The notes under the pieces: generated by a model
Database searches by the model: none
Seen by the model: the letters and a program-made list of their open reading frames with translations, nothing else
What the model was told of the DNA's origin: nothing
Part shown: one piece after another, positions 5,173 to 12,904 of the stretch
Layout: each line of letters opens with the position of its first letter
Position numbering within the stretch: position 1 is the first letter of the stretch
Source of the DNA: a virus
IMG/VR virus record: IMGVR_UViG_3300044961_000092
Coordinates: 1-25,316 of that record
DNA: 25,316 nucleotides
Reading direction: 5' to 3' (one strand)
Made by a program: the position numbers and the translations under genes

Positions 5173-5867
5173 GCGTAGCGAATGAGGACCGATCGTCGCG
5201 CGCCCCGCGCGGCGATGCTGGCCAAGGCTCGCCACCGTCGCCAGCCGATGCACCGCATCCCGACGCTCGGGCCATCACGGCCGCGTCACAGCGCGCGGCA
5301 CGCCGGCGCCATCCCCTGACCATCCCTGACCGCCCGCTCGGACAGCGCGTCCGCGCCTTCGTCGACATGATCGCCACCGGCGCATCCGACGACGAAGCCG
5401 CCGACGCCACCGGCATGAAGCGCAAACGCGCCCGCCTGCTGATCCTCGATCCTCGGGTCCGGGCGCTGCTGGCGGAGAGATTGGAGGTTCTGCGCGCACG
5501 CGAGAGGCCGCGCAATCTCCAGGCGCTGGTCGGCATCCGGGACGACGAGGCGCTCCGCGGGAGCGCGGCCGGCGCGAAGGCCCGCATCGATGCGGTCCGA
5601 GTGCTGGAGCGCATGGCGGAGGAGGACGAGTCGTCTACGCACGCGGGCGCGCGCGGCGGCGGGTATCGGGTAGACCTGTCCGAGGAGCCGGCCGACGCCG
5701 TGCGCGTAACGGTCGATTACGTGCGCATCGGCGGATATGCGAGCAATGTCAGCGACCGCGTGCCGAGCGCCCGGCGGAACGCGGGCGTGGTGATCGACGG
5801 CGAGGCGATCGAGGCGCCAGCCGACGCGCTGGGCGAGGGGCGTCCGGGCGGGCCGGAGCGGGGCTGA
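5169..5867 (+). CDS. Putative terminase small subunit
   Basis: A 232-aa protein immediately before the large terminase. Small terminase subunits recognise phage DNA and load the packaging motor, usually through an N-terminal helix-turn-helix and a central oligomerising helical region. Residues 60-95 (VRAFVDMIATGASDDEAADATG, then KRKRARLL) fit an HTH; residues about 97-150 are helical and charged (RALLAERLEVLRARERPRNL, ARIDAVRVLERMAEE), suiting oligomer formation. The first 50 residues and the last 40 are Pro/Ala/Gly-rich and probably disordered. Identity rests on this layout and on gene position, as small subunits diverge strongly. No good Shine-Dalgarno is visible at 5169. Confidence 0.65.
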   Translation: MSVANEDRSSRAPRGDAGQGSPPSPADAPHPDARAITAASQRAARRRHPLTIPDRPLGQRVRAFVDMIATGASDDEAADATGMKRKRARLLILDPRVRALLAERLEVLRARERPRNLQALVGIRDDEALRGSAAGAKARIDAVRVLERMAEEDESSTHAGARGGGYRVDLSEEPADAVRVTVDYVRIGGYASNVSDRVPSARRNAGVVIDGEAIEAPADALGEGRPGGPERG

Positions 5868-6128
5868 GCGGCACGCGCGGCCAGGCGATCGGCCGCGGGC
5901 CTGAGCGGCGCGCCACAGGCGGGGCCGGGGGGAAAAACGGGGCGGCTTTGCTCGACTTCCAACCCTCCCCGCGCAATTTTCCCTGCGATCTCTTGGGGCC
6001 TGTGGCGTTATTTTTGTCCTACTGGAACCTTTGTGGGTTTGCGCGTCCGTGCGCGTGTCGTGTGGGAAAGTCGGATTGATATCGTCGCGGTACGGTGCGG
6101 GATTTTTCTGTGGTGCGAAACCTTTGGG
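5868..6128. other. Gap between the terminase genes, relatively AT-rich
   Basis: About 260 nt without a convincing gene. It contains a 7-bp stem (CGCGGCC 5876-5882, GGCCGCG 5891-5897), a G-run followed by AAAAA near 5930-5945, and then a distinctly AT-richer stretch (about 5976-6035, with ATTTTT). The large-terminase frame runs back to a GTG at 6033, but those residues look non-coding. A packaging site (cos or pac) or a promoter could lie here; I cannot assign either. Confidence 0.4.
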
Positions 6129-7703
6129 ATGGGCGATCTTCAGGCGTTTCGGCCGGACGGGAAGGTGTTGCGGGCGTTCATGCGCTCGAACGCGCGTGTT
6201 CGGATCATTCGTGGTCCGATCCGGTCTGGCACGTCGTCTGCGTGTTGCCAGGAGATATATCGGCGGGCATGTGAGCAGGCAGCGGGTCCGGACGGTGTTC
6301 GGCGGACGCGATGGGCGATTGTTCGGAACACGTATGGGGAGTTGAGGCAGTCGACGCTGCTGACGTGGAAGTACTGGTTTCCGGAGAAGGAGTTCGGGCG
6401 GCTTCAGTTGGGGATGCCGATGATCCATCACTTTCGGCCGAAGGCGCACCCGGATGTGGAGAGCGAGGTGTGGTTCATGGCGCTCGACAAGGACACGGAC
6501 GTGTCGAAGCTTCGGTCGACGGAGTGGACGGGGATATGGTTCAACGAGTTGGAGTACATTCCGCGTGCGCTGTTTGACGAGGCGGAGTCGCGGGTAGGTT
6601 ATTATCCGCCGGTTCGGGATGGTGGTCCGACGTGGGCGGGGGTTTTGGCGGATTTGAACGCGCCGTCGGAGGACTGCTGGGTTGTGCAGTTGACGGGGGA
6701 GGTTTCGCTTCCGGAGTCGATGCCGGACGGGGAGCGGCAGTCGTATGTGTGGCCTGAGAACTGGGACTATTTCGTGCAGCCGCCTGGGCTGATCGAGGAT
6801 TTGGGGCCGGACGGGAAGACGATCATCGGGTATCGGATCAACCCCGAGGCGGAGAACCTGAAGTACATCCCGAAGGTGAAGCAGAAGGACGGGACGTACC
6901 TGCATACTTATTTGGAGTCGGCGCGGTCGAAGACGAAGCAGTGGATCGACTCGCGGATCATGAACCGGATTGTTCCGCCGGTTTTCGGTTCGCCGTGTCA
7001 TCCGTCGTTCCGGGTGGAGACGCATGTTGCGCAGGTTGATCTGGTGTGGGAGGCGGGGGTTCGGCTGGTTGTGTCGCTGGATTTCGGGCGTCGGCCGTTT
7101 GCGTTGTTCATGCAGATGGTGGGTCACCGGTGGCATGTGATCGCGGAGTTCCGGAAGTACGATGCGTCTGCGTCGGTTTTTGCGCCGCTGCTGCGGGCGT
7201 TCATCCGCAAGGAGTTCCCGGAGGCGTATGAAGCGTATTTCATGCGGGGCGCGACTTCGGCGATCCGGTTTGTTGGTGATCCGAAGGGGCAGGACAAGGG
7301 GCAGGCGGACGAGCGGACGGCGTATGAGGTTTTTGCGGCGCACGGGATGCGGGTGAATGCGGCGCCGATCAAGGCGACGGCGATCCGGACTCGGTTGGCG
7401 ACGGTGGACGCTGTGCTGGGGCAGATGGTGGACGGGGTTCCGAAGCTGCTGCTTTCGGCGCGGAAGGTGCCGGAACTGAAGATGGCGCTGGCTGGCGGGT
7501 ATCATTTCTCGAAGGATACGAACGAGAGCGGGGACATACTGCCGGAGAAGGACAAGTACTCGGAGCCGGCGGACTGCCTGCAGTATGGGCTGATCGACGG
7601 TGGGGAGGGGTACGTGATGACGGGTCGTGACCGGCCTGGAGTGATGCGGCCTGCGGTTTATCAGCCGAAGCGGAAGTCTTTGCGGCGTGGGAGGGCGGCG
7701 TGA
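6129..7703 (+). CDS. terL: Terminase large subunit (podovirus type)
   Basis: The 524-aa motor/nuclease cuts and pumps phage DNA into the prohead through the portal. Using the ATG at 6129, FRPDGKVLRAFMRS leads into a Walker A-position loop GPIRSGTSS (29-37). Walker B is probably GIWFNE (135-140). The C-terminal RNase H-like nuclease is marked by LDFG (Asp318), GDP (Asp384) and EPADCLQYGL (Asp482). Segments such as RDGGPTW and NAPSEDCWV are typical of this terminase family in alphaproteobacterial podophages. The normal Walker A Lys is replaced by Thr35 (ACG at 6231-6233). Codon use (many GGG, GTT, TTT) differs from the capsid genes. The frame extends to a GTG at 6033, but the added residues lack conservation-like character; the ATG has no strong ribosome site. 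Confidence 0.93.
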   Translation: MGDLQAFRPDGKVLRAFMRSNARVRIIRGPIRSGTSSACCQEIYRRACEQAAGPDGVRRTRWAIVRNTYGELRQSTLLTWKYWFPEKEFGRLQLGMPMIHHFRPKAHPDVESEVWFMALDKDTDVSKLRSTEWTGIWFNELEYIPRALFDEAESRVGYYPPVRDGGPTWAGVLADLNAPSEDCWVVQLTGEVSLPESMPDGERQSYVWPENWDYFVQPPGLIEDLGPDGKTIIGYRINPEAENLKYIPKVKQKDGTYLHTYLESARSKTKQWIDSRIMNRIVPPVFGSPCHPSFRVETHVAQVDLVWEAGVRLVVSLDFGRRPFALFMQMVGHRWHVIAEFRKYDASASVFAPLLRAFIRKEFPEAYEAYFMRGATSAIRFVGDPKGQDKGQADERTAYEVFAAHGMRVNAAPIKATAIRTRLATVDAVLGQMVDGVPKLLLSARKVPELKMALAGGYHFSKDTNESGDILPEKDKYSEPADCLQYGLIDGGEGYVMTGRDRPGVMRPAVYQPKRKSLRRGRAA

Positions 7704-7948
7704 GCGCTGATGTGGTGAAGCTGCGCGAGGACGAGAGCAGCCGCGTCGAGCGCTCCGACATGGAGGAGATGCTGGGCCACGCGCTCGGGCGGGCCGAGGC
7801 CGGGCTGCTTGACGGCATCCTGATCGTGCAGGTGCTCAAGAACGGCTCGGTGGTGACGAACTGGACGTTCGACGCGGCGAAGATGCCTGCGACGCTGATC
7901 TACGCGCTGGAGCGGCTGAAGCACGACCTGCTGGCGGCGCAGTCATGA
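7700..7948 (+). CDS. Small phage protein, 82 aa
   Basis: A GTG start overlaps the terminase stop (GTGA), with GGGAGG five bases upstream. The 82-aa protein is acidic in its N-terminal half (REDESSRVERSDMEEML), then has a short beta-hairpin-like part (GILIVQVLKNGSVVTNWTF) and a C-terminal helix (PATLIYALERLKHDLL). It probably folds as a small alpha/beta domain. Similar-size proteins with a hydrophobic strand pair and a helix that mentions an identity such as LERLKHDLL lie between terminase and portal genes in related phages, with no role known to me. The last codons overlap the next ATG. Confidence 0.65.
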   Translation: MSADVVKLREDESSRVERSDMEEMLGHALGRAEAGLLDGILIVQVLKNGSVVTNWTFDAAKMPATLIYALERLKHDLLAAQS

Positions 7949-8406
7949 CCGGCGGTTCTGAGCGCCTGGCGGCCTACGCGCCATCGTTCTGGATGGTGGT
8001 GTTCGACCGCTCGTCGACGAAGTGGTGGATCGACCGACTGGCGTGGGGGAAGTGGAAGCACGTCTCGGCGATCGGGTACTTCGCGGACGCGCGGGTGTGG
8101 GCGGAGGTTCATCCGACGCTGGCCGGGCTGTCGCTGCGTGTGTGGCCGCGGGACGGCGGGCCTGAGGCGGTGCTGTCGCATCTGACGGGCGCCGGGCGGG
8201 GCGTGCTGCATGTGCGGCCCGGCCGTGGGCGGATGGCGCCGTGGCGGTCGTGGTGGTGCGTGCCGCTGGTGGCTGGGCTGGTGGGGCTGCGGTCGGGTGC
8301 GTTGCGGCCTGATGCGCTGTGGCGCGATCTCGTGGCCGCCGGCGCGGTTGTCGTCGCGACCGGCGACGAGGCCGCCGATGTCGCTGTTCAAGAAGCCGAA
8401 GCCTGA
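7945..8406 (+). CDS. Phage protein, 153 aa, with ordered His and Cys; possible permuted papain-like fold
   Basis: The ATG at 7945 overlaps the preceding stop. The 153 residues begin with an aromatic segment (SFWMVVFDRSSTKWWIDRL), then KWKHVSAIGYF with a His, and later APWRSWWCVPLVAGLVGLR with a Cys, followed by a helical tail. Small proteins at this locus in podophages share a His near strand two and a later Cys-Val before a helix, an order (His then Cys) reminiscent of circularly permuted NlpC/P60-like hydrolases. That is my inference from memory; no activity is proven. The protein could also be a structural accessory. Its end overlaps the following gene by 29 nt. Confidence 0.6.
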   Translation: MTGGSERLAAYAPSFWMVVFDRSSTKWWIDRLAWGKWKHVSAIGYFADARVWAEVHPTLAGLSLRVWPRDGGPEAVLSHLTGAGRGVLHVRPGRGRMAPWRSWWCVPLVAGLVGLRSGALRPDALWRDLVAAGAVVVATGDEAADVAVQEAEA

Positions 8407-8566
8407 TCCTGAACTGGAACGCCAGCGGCGGATCGCCGAAGAGGCGCGGCTTCAGACGCTGCAGGAAGACCTGGCTGACGAGACGACGACGCGAAGCCGG
8501 GTCTACGGGCGTGTGCAGCGGCAGGCGGCGATCCGGGCCGCGGGGCTCGCCGGGGCGGCGGCCTGA
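8378..8566 (+). CDS. Small charged helical protein, 62 aa
   Basis: Beginning at the ATG at 8378 (GAGG six bases upstream), 62 residues read MSLFKKPKPDPELERQRRIA and continue as one long charged helix ending in an Ala-rich tail (AAIRAAGLAGAAA). It is likely a coiled coil or a helix that packs on a larger complex. It overlaps the gene before it by 29 nt and its stop overlaps the portal start (TGATG), so it is embedded in the virion operon. Such short helical proteins just ahead of a portal gene are common in this kind of phage, with no established function that I know of. Confidence 0.6.
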   Translation: MSLFKKPKPDPELERQRRIAEEARLQTLQEDLADETTTRSRVYGRVQRQAAIRAAGLAGAAA

Positions 8567-10173
8567 TGGCGGACAAGTACGACAAGGAGCAGACGGACGA
8601 GGCGAAGCGGCGGTTCGAGGACTGCCGCGCGCAGAAGGAGCCGATCCGCGCGTACCTGGAAGAGGCGTACTGGTTCACGGCGCCGCAGCGGCGTCGGCAA
8701 CAGACGACGGAGTCGGCGTCGTCGACGCGGACCTCGCCGGGGGACGAGTGCGACATCGAACTGCCGCAGGAGCTGGTGACGGATTTCGCGACCTACGTGC
8801 TGCAGTCGTTCCTGAACGACAACGAGCAGTGGGTGCGGCGCATGCTGCGGCTGGCGGGCATCCCGGCTCGGGGCGACGAAGTGATCGCGGCGCGCCAGGA
8901 ACTCGCCACCGATGACCAGGCGATCTTCGACGAGATCAAGGCGTCGAACTTCTATGAGGAGGTCGGCAAGGGCTTCGTGCCCGACATCGGACTCGGCACG
9001 GTCGGACTGCACATCGACCATGGGCCGCTCGACGGCCCGCCGGTGTGCCGTGCGGTGCCGATCCGGGAGATCGAGATCAACATCGGGCCGGACGGCTCGA
9101 TCGATGACCGCTTCATTGTGCGGCGCACGCGGTACAATCGGCTTTCGGCGGTGCTGCCGGGCGTCGAGTTGCCCGAGAAGATCGCGAAGAAGGTCAAGGA
9201 CAGCAACCGCGCCGAATGCCTGGTGAAGTGGGGCTGGTGGCGGCTGTGGGATCGCCGCGATGCCGAGACGTGGCAGTCTGTGATCCTGGTCGACGACTGC
9301 CTGGTCGAGATGGGTTCGGTGTCGGGGCCGGGCTCGTGCCCGTTCATCGTGGGCCGGTTCGGCGCGGCGCCCGAGGATGCGTTCGGCTGGGGTCCGACGC
9401 TGCAGTGCCTGCCGGGCCTGCGGTACCTCGATGAACTGCGGGCGCAGACGATCCGCGGCATCGACCTGACGGTGGCGCCGCCGACGCGCATCCCGGACAA
9501 CGGGTTCGCTGAGGGCGCCGAGTTCGACGGCTTCGAGCCGGGCGGCGTCTACCCGATGCGGCCTGGGTCGAGTGACGACATCGGGCCGATCTTCGACAAG
9601 CCCGACCTCGATCCGGCGTTCTTCGACGAAGAGCGGTGCGAGCGCCGCATGAAGCGGATGCACTTCATCGACAAGCCGGAACAGCGCGGCGACACCCCCC
9701 CGACGGCGGCGCAGTGGATGAGCGAAATCGAGTTGGGCCAGCGGCGGTTCGGCGTGCCGGGCCGGGTGTTCTGGCGCGAGTTCGTGGGGCCGTGTTTTCA
9801 GCGGTTCGCGCGGATCATGGAGGACAAGGGCCAGATCAAGCCGCCGCTGCTCGGCGGCAAGTCAGTGGCGGTCTCGGCGGTGAACCCGGCGGCGCGCGCG
9901 CAGGACATGCAGGAAGTGACCAACGCGGCGCGGGTTCTGGAAATCGGCATGAACGCCTTCCCCGAGGAAGGCAAGGCAGCCTTCGACGGCACGTCGATCC
10001 TGCGAAACCTGAACGAGAAACTGAAAAATGGCATCATCGAGTTCCGCGATCCGGCGGAGGTCCAGCAGGCGGTCGAGTTGATCTCGCAACTGATGGGCGG
10101 GCAGACGGGCGGCGTCGACGCAGCGTCCGGGGCGGTAAACCCCGCCGGCATCCTCGCGGCGGCCGGCCAATGA
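8566..10173 (+). CDS. Portal (head-tail connector) protein, T7 gp8-like
   Basis: 535 residues, essentially the length of T7 gp8 (536). The portal forms a ring at one vertex, the docking site of the terminase and the exit for DNA. Typical features are the start with a charged helix (EAKRRFEDCRAQKEPIR), an early aromatic segment (EEAYWFTAPQRRR), GFVPDIGLGTVGLHID, the PFIVGRF-type strand followed by FGWGPTLQCLPGLRYLDEL, a proline-rich stem (APPTRIPDN), and TPPTAAQWMSEIE before the C-terminal helical part. A Gly/Ala-rich tail ends the protein. It lies between small genes and the scaffold gene, as expected. Confidence is high for the family. Confidence 0.93.
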   Translation: MADKYDKEQTDEAKRRFEDCRAQKEPIRAYLEEAYWFTAPQRRRQQTTESASSTRTSPGDECDIELPQELVTDFATYVLQSFLNDNEQWVRRMLRLAGIPARGDEVIAARQELATDDQAIFDEIKASNFYEEVGKGFVPDIGLGTVGLHIDHGPLDGPPVCRAVPIREIEINIGPDGSIDDRFIVRRTRYNRLSAVLPGVELPEKIAKKVKDSNRAECLVKWGWWRLWDRRDAETWQSVILVDDCLVEMGSVSGPGSCPFIVGRFGAAPEDAFGWGPTLQCLPGLRYLDELRAQTIRGIDLTVAPPTRIPDNGFAEGAEFDGFEPGGVYPMRPGSSDDIGPIFDKPDLDPAFFDEERCERRMKRMHFIDKPEQRGDTPPTAAQWMSEIELGQRRFGVPGRVFWREFVGPCFQRFARIMEDKGQIKPPLLGGKSVAVSAVNPAARAQDMQEVTNAARVLEIGMNAFPEEGKAAFDGTSILRNLNEKLKNGIIEFRDPAEVQQAVELISQLMGGQTGGVDAASGAVNPAGILAAAGQ

Positions 10174-10493
10174 CCGAGCGCGAGCGCCACCCGAACGACG
10201 CCTGGGCGGACGTGCGCCGGCACCATCCGCGCCTGTGGGCGGAGATGCGGCAGGCGCTGGTGCGCGAGGTCGCGCGGACGGCCGGGCCGGGGATTTCGGA
10301 CGGTGCGTTGCGGGAGATGAACGGGTCGCGATCCTTCGCGGCGTGGCTGTTGAGCCTCGCTGAAGGAGAGGATCGCGATGCGGTTTCGGACGTTCCGGGA
10401 GGGGATCGCGCTGTCGCCGGAAGGCGAGCAGGGAGCGGTATCGGACACGGCGGGCGCCGCAAGCGGCGCAGCATCGCAGGCTCCGCAGGCTGA
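10170..10493 (+). CDS. Small protein between portal and scaffold, 107 aa
   Basis: The ATG at 10170 overlaps the portal stop (ATGA). The N-terminal two thirds look like a real small helical domain (DAWADVRRHHPRLWAEMRQA, then LREMNGSRSFAAWLLSLAEG). Proteins with an EMNGSR..AAWLL motif recur between portal and scaffold genes in alphaproteobacterial podophages, from memory. The last 37 codons overlap the start of the scaffold gene by 116 nt and read as low-complexity Gly/Arg-rich sequence, so the functional part probably ends near residue 70. Role unknown; head-assembly accessory is the simplest guess. Confidence 0.6.
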   Translation: MTERERHPNDAWADVRRHHPRLWAEMRQALVREVARTAGPGISDGALREMNGSRSFAAWLLSLAEGEDRDAVSDVPGGDRAVAGRRAGSGIGHGGRRKRRSIAGSAG

Positions 10494-11148
10494 CGCGGCG
10501 GCCGCGGCGGCACCAGTCCGCCCCGAGGGCCTTGCCGACGCCTATTGGGATGCGAAGGCAGGCGTCAAGGTCGACGCGCTGCTGAAGGATCACCTCGCGC
10601 TGTCCAAGAGCGCGGCGGACCGGGCGGCGGCTCTCGCGACGAAGCCCGAAGACTACGAAATCCCCGCGACGGTGAAGGTCGGCGAGACGGAAGTCGCGCT
10701 GAAGGCCGACGATCCGCTGATGGCGGATGCGCGCAAGCTCGCGCTCGAAGCCGGCGTCCCGAAAGCTGAGTTCCCGAAGTTCCTGGCGCTGCACGCGAAG
10801 GCGGTGGTGGCGGCGAACGCTGCGGCGGAAGCCGAGACGGATCGGATCATCACCGAACAGCGCGCGCTCCTGGGCGCGAACGTCGACCAGCGCGAGGCGG
10901 CGATCAAGCAGGCATTCGAGGCGCGGGCTGGCGCGGGCGCCTTCGAGCACCTGCGCGGGGCGCTCGTGACCAAGGTCGCCTTCGAGGCGATGGAGCGGTT
11001 CATCGAAGGTGCGTTGCGGGGTTCCGCGACCGCTTTCAATCAATTGGGCAGGCAGGAAAGCGCTGCCGCGCGCATCTCGGACGACGAATGGAACCGGATG
11101 ACGCCGCGGGAACGCATCACCTGGTCGCGCGAAAACAAGGCCGCGTGA
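10378..11148 (+). CDS. Capsid assembly scaffolding protein, T7 gp9-like
   Basis: 256 residues from an ATG with AAGGAGAGG upstream. Scaffolding proteins guide coat proteins into a prohead and then leave. This one has the usual features: an Ala/Gln-rich disordered N-terminal region (residues about 20-50), a long helical and charged middle (SAADRAAALATKPEDYEIP; LALHAKAVVAANAAAEAETD), and a basic C-terminal end (MTPRERITWSRENKAA) that would bind the coat. It contains no catalytic motif. It is placed directly before the major capsid gene. The first 116 nt overlap the small gene before it. Identity is by position and composition. Confidence 0.8.
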   Translation: MRFRTFREGIALSPEGEQGAVSDTAGAASGAASQAPQADAAAAAAPVRPEGLADAYWDAKAGVKVDALLKDHLALSKSAADRAAALATKPEDYEIPATVKVGETEVALKADDPLMADARKLALEAGVPKAEFPKFLALHAKAVVAANAAAEAETDRIITEQRALLGANVDQREAAIKQAFEARAGAGAFEHLRGALVTKVAFEAMERFIEGALRGSATAFNQLGRQESAAARISDDEWNRMTPRERITWSRENKAA

Positions 11149-11171
11149 GCGGTTCGACGAGGGACTGAGAC

Positions 11172-12119
11172 ATGGCCGGCATCATCACGCTCACCGAATA
11201 TGCGAAGGGCATGCCCGCTGGCATGGCGCGCGCCCTGGTCGAGCAGTTTGCCAAGGAGTCGGACATCTTCTCGGCCCTGCCTTTCGAGGGCCTGGCGGAA
11301 GGCTCCCCGACCTACGAGGGCATGCGCGAGATGGTGCTGCCTTCCGGCATGGCGTTCCGCGCCATCAACGGCGCGGCCACCAGTTCGGCCGGCAAGCTGG
11401 AAGCCTTCAGCGAGTCGACCTACGTGCTTGACCACGACATCCCGGTCGACGCGGCGATCGTTCGCCGTTGGGGCAAGGAGCGGCTGGACAAGCACACGTC
11501 GATGGGGATCACGGCCACCGGCAAGTTGTGGACCGACACGTTCTTCACCGGGAACAACTCGACGAACCCGATGGAGTTCGACGGCATCGCGCGGCGCGCC
11601 GCACGGTACTCGAACCGCACCATCCACAACTCGGCCGCCTCTGGCGGCGCCGCGCTGTCGCTCTACAACCTGGACCGCGCGATTGCCAACACCAAGAACC
11701 CGACGCACATCATCGCGTCCTGGAACCTGATGCCGCGGTTCATCCAGGCGGCGCGCACCACCTCGATCGCCGGCTTCGTCATCCAGTCCTGGGATGACGT
11801 GGGCAAGCCGAAGATGACCTACAACGCGATCCCGATCCTGTGGGGCTACGCCAAGGACAAGCATGGCGTCATCCTGCCGTTCGATCAGGTCGCGAGCGGC
11901 GGCGGCTCGGCCGTCACCACCTCCATCTACGTCGTGTCCTTCGGCGAGATGGGCATGCGCGGCATTCAGTTGAAGCCGCTCTCCTTCGAGGGTCCGTACC
12001 TGAAGGAGGACAAGATCACCTGGAACACGCACATTTCGTGGGATGTCGGCCTGGTCGACGAACACGAGTACTGCATGACCAGGCTCACCTCGATCACGGA
12101 CGCTGCGTTCGTCGCGTAA
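11172..12119 (+). CDS. Major capsid protein (HK97 fold expected)
   Basis: 315 residues, similar in size to T7 gp10A (345). It forms the icosahedral head shell. Visible landmarks of this coat family include MAGIITLTEYAKGMPAGMAR at the start, YEGMREMVLPSGMAFRAINGA, then VDAAIVRRWG, TGNNSTNPMEFDGIARRA, and a C-terminal half with PILWGYAKDKHGVILPFDQ and ITWNTHISWDVGLVDE. Codon use is strongly C-ending, as for a highly expressed gene. The ATG has a purine-rich GAGGGAC upstream; a 29-nt gap separates it from the next gene. Position after scaffold and before a cement-like protein agrees. I am confident of the assignment. Confidence 0.93.
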   Translation: MAGIITLTEYAKGMPAGMARALVEQFAKESDIFSALPFEGLAEGSPTYEGMREMVLPSGMAFRAINGAATSSAGKLEAFSESTYVLDHDIPVDAAIVRRWGKERLDKHTSMGITATGKLWTDTFFTGNNSTNPMEFDGIARRAARYSNRTIHNSAASGGAALSLYNLDRAIANTKNPTHIIASWNLMPRFIQAARTTSIAGFVIQSWDDVGKPKMTYNAIPILWGYAKDKHGVILPFDQVASGGGSAVTTSIYVVSFGEMGMRGIQLKPLSFEGPYLKEDKITWNTHISWDVGLVDEHEYCMTRLTSITDAAFVA

Positions 12120-12148
12120 GCGGCGACGCGCGACGCAGGAGCCCGAAC

Positions 12149-12568
12149 ATGATCCGCACCTACACTCCCGACGCGCTGCTCCAGTTCAAGGACAGCTATG
12201 CCGTCACGTCCGACGCGGCCGCGCAGGTCTCCTCGGCGGACAAGATCGTCGACCTGGGCCTCGCCCGGTTCGAGGGCGTCATGGTCTTCAACGTCTCGGC
12301 GATCGACATCGCCTCGGGCAACGAGACCTACGACTGCCTGATCCAGGTCTCGAACTCGGCGACGTTCGCCACCGCCTCCGACATCAAGACGGTCGCGACG
12401 CTGCGGCTCGAAGCCGCGACGCTCGGCGCGGCTGGACGGTACGAAATCCCGTTCCTGAACGTGCGCGATGGGACGGCCTATCGCTACGCGCGCATCTACA
12501 CCGATGTCGGCGGCACCACGCCGTCGATCACCTACACCGCCTACGCCCACGAACTGAAGTGGAAGTGA
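12149..12568 (+). CDS. Probable capsid cement/decoration protein (Bbp16-like)
   Basis: 139 residues right after the major capsid gene, with AGGAG upstream of the ATG at 12149. The sequence is beta-rich and Ala/Ser/Thr-rich (DALLQFKDSYAVTSDAAAQV, KIVDLGLARFEGVMVFNVSA, TYDCLIQVSNSATFATASDI, and a repeated strand pattern ending YTAYAHELKWK). This layout, a strand-rich protein with an LLxFxDxxAVT start and DLGxAR, recalls the Bordetella phage Bbp16 cement-protein family, a jelly-roll that clamps capsid subunits. Family match is from memory; the genomic position supports it. It could alternatively be another small head protein. Confidence 0.6.
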   Translation: MIRTYTPDALLQFKDSYAVTSDAAAQVSSADKIVDLGLARFEGVMVFNVSAIDIASGNETYDCLIQVSNSATFATASDIKTVATLRLEAATLGAAGRYEIPFLNVRDGTAYRYARIYTDVGGTTPSITYTAYAHELKWK

Positions 12569-12569
12569 C

Positions 12570-12821
12570 ATGCCGACGCGAGTGACGCTCTACCACAAGG
12601 ACGACGGCGCGGTTTCGCTGGACTCCTGCGAGGTTGAGCACGCGCTGACCTTCCCGGAATGGCGTCAGACGCCGTGGCCGGCGCAGGCCGACGCGGAGCT
12701 TCCGTCAGAGCAGACGGTCGACCCGCCGCGGGTCTCCAGCCGCGTCAAGCGGCCCGCTCCCGACCGGCGCCGCGCGCCGGCCTCCGAACCCGCTGTCGCT
12801 GCCCCCGACGATAGCAAGTAG
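12570..12821 (+). CDS. Hypothetical small virion-operon protein, 83 aa
   Basis: The ATG at 12570 follows the cement gene stop by one base (TGACATG). The first 35 residues include short strands (RVTLYHKDDGAVSLDSCEVE), and the rest is Pro-, Ala- and Arg-rich (SSRVKRPAPDRRRAPASEP) and likely disordered. It has no recognisable domain. It is the last gene before the strong hairpin at 12872-12900, so it closes the head-gene segment. A minor head component or an assembly aid is plausible, but nothing more can be said. Confidence 0.55.
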   Translation: MPTRVTLYHKDDGAVSLDSCEVEHALTFPEWRQTPWPAQADAELPSEQTVDPPRVSSRVKRPAPDRRRAPASEPAVAAPDDSK

Positions 12822-12871
12822 TCGACGCACCAGGGGCCGTTTCTCCTCCCCGGTGCCTCGGTGCGTTGAGC

Positions 12872-12900
12872 AGGGCCACGCTTTCCGCAAGCGTGGCCCT
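12872..12900 (+). terminator. Strong hairpin, probable terminator between head and tail genes
   Basis: A 12-bp perfect stem (12872-12883 with 12889-12900; arm AGGGCCACGCTT) closes a 5-nt loop TCCGC. The following bases are TGTC, so the T-tract is poor. A weaker second stem (ACGCACC 12825-12831, GGTGCGT 12860-12866) lies just upstream. In T7 the T-phi terminator also sits between gene 10 and gene 11. The hairpin ends four bases before the gp11-like ATG and could also limit its translation. Confidence 0.65.
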
Positions 12901-12904
12901 TGTC

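Noticed and set aside
6033-6128. Extended terminase N-terminus from the GTG at 6033
   Set aside because: The added 32 residues (such as WESRIDIVAVRCGIF) do not resemble terminase sequence, and the codons look like the AT-richer gap; the ATG at 6129 gives a normal family start.
5286-7505. 739-aa minus-strand frame opposite the terminase genes
   Set aside because: Arg/Pro/His-rich low-complexity sequence typical of a shadow frame in GC-rich DNA; it has no domain and lies opposite clear terminase genes.
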